A DNA stretch of 64,000 bases from Alphaproteobacteria bacterium (GTDB lineage: Bacteria > Pseudomonadota > Alphaproteobacteria > UBA9655): assembly GCA_020049895.1 (NCBI GenBank), contig JAGVLE010000035.1, positions 1-64,000 on the forward strand, in the 5' to 3' direction. The notes beneath the pieces are model-generated. The model did no database searches, was not told the DNA's origin, and worked only from the letters and a program-made list of their open reading frames with translations. A program made the translations under genes and the position numbers. How positions within the stretch are numbered: the stretch's first letter is position 1; the number at the start of each line of letters is the position of its first letter. This document shows, one piece after another, positions 44,926-52,400 of the stretch.

Positions 44926-45207
44926 ATGTACTCAAAAGATCATCCTGAACAACTGCCGTTATTTCAATTGAAAGAAAAGACCTTTCTTACCCCGCGTACC
45001 TTAGCAAGGCGCTGGAGCATTACTCCAGAGGCTCTGGCTCAATGGCGATGGAATGGGAGGAGTCCTCGTTACCTTAAAATAGGCAAGCGCATTCTCTATG
45101 ACTTAGAAGAGATCGAAAAGTATGAATCCAACCATGTGAGAGACAATACCTCTCAAATAGATCCTCTGCTCCCCACTTCCGTGAGGACAGGCAGGACAAA
45201 GTTTTGA
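44926..45207 (+). CDS. HTH_17/AlpA-like DNA-binding protein (possible excisionase/regulator)
   Basis: TPRTLARRWSITPEALAQWRWNGRSPRYLKIGKRILYDLEEIEKYE; ATG with upstream AGGAG; shorter start than the ORF track. Confidence 0.75.
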   Translation: MYSKDHPEQLPLFQLKEKTFLTPRTLARRWSITPEALAQWRWNGRSPRYLKIGKRILYDLEEIEKYESNHVRDNTSQIDPLLPTSVRTGRTKF

Positions 45208-45264
45208 CCTGCACAAAGCGCGTCAATCCTTGTTCTCCCTTATGAGGAGGACAGCAGGTCAAAA
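45202..45264. repeat. perfect 11-bp inverted repeat with 41-nt spacer
   Basis: TTTTGACCTGC (45202-45212) and GCAGGTCAAAA (45254-45264). Confidence 0.6.
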
Positions 45265-45404
45265 ACCTGGGACCTCTAGATGCCTCTTGAGCCCGGGTGA
45301 CGCAAAGTCTCTGGGACCTTGGGGAGAATCATCTCCTCAAGGTTTATGAGAGACCTTTTGGAATCAGCTGTCAATACCCACCCTTCTCATCGAAAGGACA
45401 TCCC

Positions 45405-45953
45405 ATGACTCAAGAAGATTTAATCACCCATCAATTTGACTATGACATCCAACGATTTATGCAAATTCGCGAACAAATCCATGAAGAAATTAAAAAGATT
45501 GGAACTCATGTCACAACGTTGGATGCAACTAATAAACGTCTCATCTCTCATTTTGACGTATTTAAAGAGCTGTCAAAGATGGCGCAGAAAGAAGTTTCTG
45601 CCGCTATTATAAAAGCCGCCCAGGATATGGCAAAAGGGGCAGCTCAAGACTTTTCCAAAACGATTCATGAAAGTCTTTCTTCTGAACTTTCAAGACTGAA
45701 CACCTCAATTTCTAATGCCAGTTATGTTCTTGAAGAAACGATGGGCCAGAAATATCGAAAGCTTATTCTGTTTTCGGTCTTGGGATGTCTGCTCTTTGGT
45801 TTTGCAGGTTTCGGCGGAGGCTACATCTATGCCAAGCGCACCGCTTATGAGATACCACGAGACTTCTTCAAAATGTATGAGAGAGGAATGATGGTGGAGG
45901 AGAAGAAGCGGCAGGAGCTTGTGGAGAAGGTAAAAGCGCGCAAAAAGAAATAA
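45405..45953 (+). CDS. single-TM coiled-coil protein, possible mobilisation accessory protein
   Basis: Helical N-terminal domain, one TM segment (LILFSVLGCLLFGFAGFGGGYIYA), basic C-terminus; ATG preceded by GAAAGGA. Confidence 0.55.
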   Translation: MTQEDLITHQFDYDIQRFMQIREQIHEEIKKIGTHVTTLDATNKRLISHFDVFKELSKMAQKEVSAAIIKAAQDMAKGAAQDFSKTIHESLSSELSRLNTSISNASYVLEETMGQKYRKLILFSVLGCLLFGFAGFGGGYIYAKRTAYEIPRDFFKMYERGMMVEEKKRQELVEKVKARKKK

Positions 45954-45997
45954 GGACCTTCTTCTTAATCCACGAATCTTTCTCGAAAGTCTTATCC

Positions 45998-46942
45998 TTA
46001 TAACTGCTTTATAACGCTACCAATTAAACTTATGATCTCATCGAACCCTGGCTGACCTTTGTAATAAAGATTTCGGCTGTTTTCGTAGGCCTTTTGATAG
46101 ACGGCTCTTATCGTAGGATCGCTCAAGAAAAAAGCCTCATTGTCTTCAATAATCGGATTATCTTCTTGACGAAAACGTCTGTTCTTATGCTCCCCATACT
46201 CTGGCGTTCCTATAAAAGACTGCACACGAGGATCCTGGAGGAGGCAATACACATCATAATAGTGGCGCATGAAGTTTTCAGAAAACATCTTTGTCTGCTG
46301 CTGCTTTCGGAATTTTGTGGAGATCGTTTGAAGCTTTTCAACAAACGTATACCCTGGATGGTAACAAGGAACTTTTTTAGCTTGATTATCGATAATAGGG
46401 ACTTTTTTTACTGCATATCCATAAGCCCAAGAGCTTATGTCTTTGAGAGTACTGGGTGTCACATCATCAAAACCAACTTCTAAAAGAATACCGGTTTTTA
46501 TACCCTCTAACGGCGCACTAAAGGATTTATAAAACAATCGAATGCCACCGCTTCTATATTTTTTATCGTCAAACAGCGTATCCCGTTGTTGCTCATAAAT
46601 TCCTTCAATTCTTATTTCCTGTGTAAGCCAATCATAAAATTCTTTTCGGCTCTGACATTGAGCAGGCTTATCCTGGTTGCGTCCTATGGGGACTTCCATT
46701 GAAGAGGGAGGATCAATGCGAATATCGATATCTTCCGAGAAGCGATGAATAATCCCATAGCCCTTGGATAAGGAAGTGCCCCCCTTAAGGTGAAAGGCCA
46801 TTCCTGCTTGTTGTAATCCAAAAAGGCAATGCATAATCCAATAGTCTTTCTCCACAAGAGCAGGATCAATTCCTTGATCCTGCCCAACAATACGGATGAG
46901 GGCGGGAAACTCTGGATGATTATGGAGGTAATCAAGTGCCAT
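45998..46942 (-). CDS. AbiEii/AbiGii-family nucleotidyltransferase toxin
   Basis: FHLKGGTSLSKGYGIIHRFSEDIDIRID nucleotidyltransferase motif; adjacent AbiEi-like gene. Confidence 0.9.
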   Translation of the reverse strand: MALDYLHNHPEFPALIRIVGQDQGIDPALVEKDYWIMHCLFGLQQAGMAFHLKGGTSLSKGYGIIHRFSEDIDIRIDPPSSMEVPIGRNQDKPAQCQSRKEFYDWLTQEIRIEGIYEQQRDTLFDDKKYRSGGIRLFYKSFSAPLEGIKTGILLEVGFDDVTPSTLKDISSWAYGYAVKKVPIIDNQAKKVPCYHPGYTFVEKLQTISTKFRKQQQTKMFSENFMRHYYDVYCLLQDPRVQSFIGTPEYGEHKNRRFRQEDNPIIEDNEAFFLSDPTIRAVYQKAYENSRNLYYKGQPGFDEIISLIGSVIKQL

Positions 46943-46946
46943 ACTT

Positions 46947-47528
46947 TTAAAAATCCTTTCCTAACACTTCTGAAAAGAATTTCTTTGCACGTACTCCTCC
47001 ATAGTGAGATACAGCTTGAGAAAGTACCTTGGCGTCCAGGGAAAGAGCCTTCTCTTTCACATTGTCCAAAACCTGCTGCCTATTCTCCGCAAGGGTCGTT
47101 ATGTTATTGACAAGATCCACAAGAAGAAATTCAGGACTGAGCTTCCGTGGAAAATGAGGCTTCATACGAAATTCAAACGTACGGTCCCCTAAGTGAAACC
47201 GGCCATGGCGTTTATGATTATACACCACTGTTTCATTATAAAGCTGCGTTGTTCCGACATTCAAAGCATTATAGGCATTGGGTGTTGTGATCAGAAAGCG
47301 ATCATCTTTTAGAAAAGAAGCTACCAGGGCATGATCATCTGCAGGGGTTTGCCCAAAAACAGTTTTCTTAGGATAATAATAAAGCCCCCCAGAGAGCTTC
47401 ACCAGGGTTCCTTTTTGCTGCAGCTGTTGCAAGTGACGATCAACGGCCTTTGACCACTTGCTAAGATCAGCGCGCCGATAAACGACCCCTGGATGAAGAT
47501 GTTTTTCTACGTAACCTAAGGACTGCAT
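46947..47528 (-). CDS. AbiEi-like / DUF6088 antitoxin
   Basis: wHTH-like N-terminus (VYRRADLSKWSKAVDRHLQQLQQKGTLVKLSGGLYYYPKKTVFGQTP), immediately upstream of the toxin gene. Confidence 0.82.
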   Translation of the reverse strand: MQSLGYVEKHLHPGVVYRRADLSKWSKAVDRHLQQLQQKGTLVKLSGGLYYYPKKTVFGQTPADDHALVASFLKDDRFLITTPNAYNALNVGTTQLYNETVVYNHKRHGRFHLGDRTFEFRMKPHFPRKLSPEFLLVDLVNNITTLAENRQQVLDNVKEKALSLDAKVLSQAVSHYGGVRAKKFFSEVLGKDF

Positions 47529-47742
47529 ATCCCTTCTCCTCTTACTCTAGTATATTCTTTTGAGAGAAAAATGCAAGTATTTTTATTTAAAATTCATGCG
47601 ATTCCTTAAGAAGACTGCTTTTCTGACATTAAAATGCTTTCCAGGAAGGCGCGGCAAAAAAATGTTAAGCCAAACCCTTGAAATTTTTTTAGGACGTTCC
47701 CACATGAATACTTGCCTAATGAATGGCTAGAAAGGAGGCACA

Positions 47743-47916
47743 ATGATAAAAGAAGAATTTAAAGTTGAGATTCAACATCTTAACGGTGATTCGAGTACTC
47801 AGTTTTTTTCATCCCATGCGGATGCGAGTGACATATACCATGATGCGTTAAAATCTCAAGGTATTAAAGCGAGATTGTTTAGAAATGATGAACTTCTCAC
47901 TGAGTTTGGGTACTAG
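47743..47916 (+). CDS. 57-aa hypothetical protein, below the ORF-track cutoff
   Basis: ATG at 47743 with AAAGGAGG at ~47731; MIKEEFKVEIQHLNGDSSTQFFSSHADASDIYHDALKSQGIKARLFRNDELLTEFGY*. Confidence 0.55.
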   Translation: MIKEEFKVEIQHLNGDSSTQFFSSHADASDIYHDALKSQGIKARLFRNDELLTEFGY

Positions 47917-48246
47917 CACGACATAAGCCTCGTTGAGAAATTGCGGGGAGGCGTATATGTTGGACTTAGCCATGATTAAATCTCCTTGTGATTTGGTTAT
48001 CGGTTAGTGGCGGGTGGATCTGATCATCCTCTCGTCACGCTAGTCAGTTTATCAGGCCACTTCTAAAAGCAAGGGGGGTGTTACAGGTAATACTTACCTT
48101 TTCCAATTTTTCCCGAGCTCTGTGTAGATGTTCGTTTTCTAGGGTTTTCAAGCGCTTACCCCCACGCACAGCCACTCTCCTGCCCTTGTAAAGAACTGTA
48201 TGGAGAGATAAAGTACGCTGTAATTCCCGCACATGGATTTTAACAA

Positions 48247-49410
48247 ATGGCAACATTTGAAGAAGAAATTTCAAAATTAAACTCGTTTTATTTCTTGAGA
48301 GAACATACGTATAAAAAAAATCAATTTGACGTCTCTACAGGACAATACGAATTAGCAGATAACATCGTATCTCTTGATAACGTCATGATAGTTTATCAGC
48401 TTAAAGAAAGGGATCCTACAGGTAAGACAACGCCAGAGAAATGGTTCGAAAATAAAATTACTAGCGGCTCTGCGAAATCTGCGAAAAAACAAATTAAGGA
48501 TACAATCCGATACCTGGATGATTATTCAGAAATCAAAATCACTAATGAACAAGGATTTGATGTTACTTTATCAAAATCATTAAACTCTAGAATACACAAA
48601 ATAATTCTCTATACAGGAATTGATGTATTGCCAAGTAACAGCAGGAATAGGAATTTTTACATCAGCCGTGACGTTGGTGTCATTCATATATTTCATTCAT
48701 CTGATTATAAGATGGTTGTTGGTACCCTAATAACAATTGCTGAACTTGAGGAATATTTAACCTTTCGAGAAGCATTAATTATTAAATTTCAAAAACTAAT
48801 GAAAGTCATCTCTGAAGAGGCTGTTCTTGGTCAATTTTTGTCAGGTTTCCATAACGAATCACCTTCGGAAAAAAACATTATATACGTAAGATCGCTAAAG
48901 AAAGATTATGAAGCTTGGGATGTTTTGAATCTTTTACAAAATTTCAAAGAAAAAACCGTCATGACACAAGAGAAAAATGACTACCATCATATTCTAAAAG
49001 AAATAGCGAAGCTAAAAAGAGATCAACTAAGGATATTTAAGGAAAGATATCTATCCTGTATACACGCATCATTAAAAGGAGAAGGTTTGCCACCACGCAC
49101 AATGGCTTTCGGCTGTGGTTTTGTTTTTGATACATGTAAACGAGAAGAAATTGATCTTGCATCAACATATATTCATTCCTTGGCTACACTTTATAAATAC
49201 AAAAATAAACTAGAAAAATGTGTGGGCGCTATCTTTATCGGAGATCAAGAAGGATACTTCAACATAATTTGGTGTTATATCGAGTCCCCGTTTACATATG
49301 ACCCCTATTTAGAAGAAAGGGTTTTAGAATCCAACCTCTTGCCTTCTCAACAGAAGCAGCAGGCCAAAAACTTATATGAATTTTATGATGCAATAATGAT
49401 AGAAGATTAA
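48247..49410 (+). CDS. hypothetical protein with candidate PD-(D/E)XK nuclease motif
   Basis: 387 aa; SLDNVMIVYQLKERD resembles the D...(E/Q)xK core; long charged C-terminal region; family not recognised. Confidence 0.55.
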   Translation: MATFEEEISKLNSFYFLREHTYKKNQFDVSTGQYELADNIVSLDNVMIVYQLKERDPTGKTTPEKWFENKITSGSAKSAKKQIKDTIRYLDDYSEIKITNEQGFDVTLSKSLNSRIHKIILYTGIDVLPSNSRNRNFYISRDVGVIHIFHSSDYKMVVGTLITIAELEEYLTFREALIIKFQKLMKVISEEAVLGQFLSGFHNESPSEKNIIYVRSLKKDYEAWDVLNLLQNFKEKTVMTQEKNDYHHILKEIAKLKRDQLRIFKERYLSCIHASLKGEGLPPRTMAFGCGFVFDTCKREEIDLASTYIHSLATLYKYKNKLEKCVGAIFIGDQEGYFNIIWCYIESPFTYDPYLEERVLESNLLPSQQKQQAKNLYEFYDAIMIED

Positions 49411-49451
49411 GGGAAAAAGAGATTATATCAAAAAAACAAACATCTAAACCT

Positions 49452-52400
49452 TCACATCCCCAACTCTGGCCCATGGTCCTTGGTGTGGACGTGTTCATGA
49501 TCGTGATCTTTTAAGAGGTGTTCGAGGTCTTGGGAAAGTGCCTTATCATGTCCTTTGATGGCCTCAAATAGGGGTTCATTTTTCTGAAGAGTGTGGAGGT
49601 AGTCTTTGAGGGACTCGCGTACTTCTTCTGCAAGGGAGGTTCCTGCATAGTCTTTGATATCTTTAAGCTTGGTCTGGATGTAGTCGGAAATAATGTCGAC
49701 GGAGCTCTCTTTACTGGATGAGTTCGAGGAAACGTCTGTCGATTGCGAAGAATACCCTGCTAGAGTTTCCTTTTGGGAATCAATCGTCTTCTCAGGAAAC
49801 TGATGATTTAGCCCGAGCGCGTCCTGATGGGAGGAGGTATTGTCTAACAATATTTGTTTCTCCAAGGTCATACTTTGATAAGGGATCTGGTCCTGAATGT
49901 TTCTCTGCCTTTCTAGATCACCCTCGATGGGACTCGAGGGCCTGCCCTCGACTTGATTGGGGTACAGGAGGTAAGGCTTCAAGTAGTCTTGAACTCCTTG
50001 CCGTCCTTGTTTTTTGAGAACGTCGTTAAAGTCATCTCCAGAAGTAGTAGGCTTAATGATCGTTACAAGTTTATCCTGGGCCTGGAAGGTATCGCATGCC
50101 TTCTCCAAAACGACATGAGTTTGTGAGTTTTCTTTATGGCCTGTCCTCGAATCCCATCGAGGGGCATCATTATCCCCGCATAAAACAACCTCCCTCTCAG
50201 GGCCTTGATAATTGCTGATATTATGAATCCCTAAGGAAGCCACGATCTTTCCTTTGAGTCCTGCTTCCTTCAAGGAAAGGGCTGTTTCAATACCTTCAGC
50301 AATAAAGACACGGGAATGTGAAGCATCATCTTGAACGCATACAAACGATCCTTTAGAGATCCCATATTGAATCTTATTGAGCTTTTCTCCTTCAGCCGTA
50401 AGGGCCCGCTCTCCTGTATCCGCCAGTTTGATGAGCTGGACAGAGCTTAATCGGCCTGTCTCATCCCGCCCAAAGGCTGCAAGACAAAGATGGTGGAGGC
50501 TCTTTCTTTCATCCTGATAGACAAAGATTGTTCCCTTCGGTAGATAACGTAGATCATTCCCTCGATGGGTTTCGATGGCTTGCCCTCGACTTGATTGGGG
50601 GGCAGAGGTAAGCTCCCCCTTAATGCCGCGTTCCTCTCTAAGATAAGTCTCTGCCACAGTTCCAGCAATGGAAGTAGATTTCATGTGAAGCTCAGAAACG
50701 GCATTTAATCTACTGGCACGTTCTTGAGCTGTCAGGATGCTTTCTTCAACTGAACCAAGTGGCCGATGGGAAACGGTAGGATGGGCCATATCCTTCTCCC
50801 CCAATGACCTCACATTTAAAACCTCTGCCAGGTAAGAAACCGATCCCTTAAAATCAAGACCTTTCTCTCGCTGAATGAGCTGAAAGAGATTACCTCCTTC
50901 TCCTGATTCAAAATCTTTCCATAATCCTGATTTTGGCCCTGAGAGCGTAATGGCCAATGATCCTTTATTTCCGAACCGTAGAATCGTTTTTGTCGATAGA
51001 TGCGTGTTAGCGATTCCTAGAAGGTCTTGAGTAATCTCCGCTATACGCCCATGAGCAGCTTCAAGAACCTGATCGACAGAGATATAAGGAGAGACCTGTA
51101 TCTTAGCTTGGAAATCAGGAACCGATTGGATTTGTCCTGCTTGATGGCCTACCTGACGTTGTAGTCCTGATCCCATGCCTCCTAAAACAGTAAAGGCAGC
51201 AGGATTAGATTTCAGAATTCTTGCATTCTCATTCCGTGCTTCTACGGCAAGGCCAGGGGAGTCCTGCCCTTTGATCTGAACAACTTTCCAAGCACGAGCA
51301 GTCTCTTTAGAAGCCTTCAGATAATCCTGGATTGGCTTATAGACATCGTCAGGACTCAAAGAGGCTGGGATTTCGCCCTTACTAAATTTATCAGCAAACG
51401 CAATATCAAATCTTATCCGGTTCATATCCGCACCTGGGGTTTCTTTAAAGGCTTCATTCACAATGCGGTAATCCTGTGGTGTTTTTAGGATTCTCTGCAG
51501 CTCTTGGGCTTTTTCTGCGCGTTGGACGATTTCAGGTTCATTCATGTACGCGTAAGCCTTCTCTCTGAGCTCTCCCGCAATGGCATGCTCTAAGAGCTTG
51601 TCTTCCTTCACATTCAGGAGAGGAAAGAACTCTTGGTATGCCTCAGGAGATTCCACAATCTTCAACGCAAGGGTGTCTCGTGAGATTTGCTGGGCTCTAA
51701 AAACTTCAAAATTCAATTCTGGTGTAGAAGTAACCTGAACAGACGCTTCTCCCTGTTTTTTGAGATGACCATACAACGCAGCGGCCTCATTGCGAGCCTT
51801 CACATAAGCTTTGACCTCGTCATAATGAGATTTCTGTTCTTGGGTAAGGCGTTCATAAAAAAGAGCCTGAAGTTGGGATTTGGTGTGCGCAGCTGCATGG
51901 GCTTTAACGGAAGCAAAATAAACATGTTCTCCTGTGTTAACGGTCTCTTCCCAATAGTCCTCTAGCTCTCCTGTTTCTGGATTCTTAGTCACCTTAAAGA
52001 ATTGGCTATACAGCCGAGGCGTTTCATGCATCACCGCAGCAAGAGAGTCCCGCTCTCGTTTCTGGGTTTGGTAGGTCTCATACAGTTCATGGGAAGAGGC
52101 CAATACCCCTGGATGGGTTGCGGAAATGGTCTTCCATAAGGTGCGTGTTTCTCTGACCAATTCCATATACCCCTGAACCTGAAGCGAAGCCCTATGCTCT
52201 AGATCAGATAGAATTCGATTGCGAAGTCCTATCTCAACTTCCAATATATCTTTACGAATCCCTGCTAATCGCACATAGGGGGCATGGTATTGCCAGTCTT
52301 GAAGGATCTCTCCAGCAACAACCTTCTTCTGATCCAGCAGAGTTTGATAGGAAGGATATGACGCATGTTTATAGAATGGAACATCTAGATCTAAACTGCC

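Noticed and set aside
48044-48274. 76-aa minus-strand ORF upstream of the nuclease-like gene
   Set aside because: Overlaps the start of 48247-49410; basic composition but no recognised family, too weak to call
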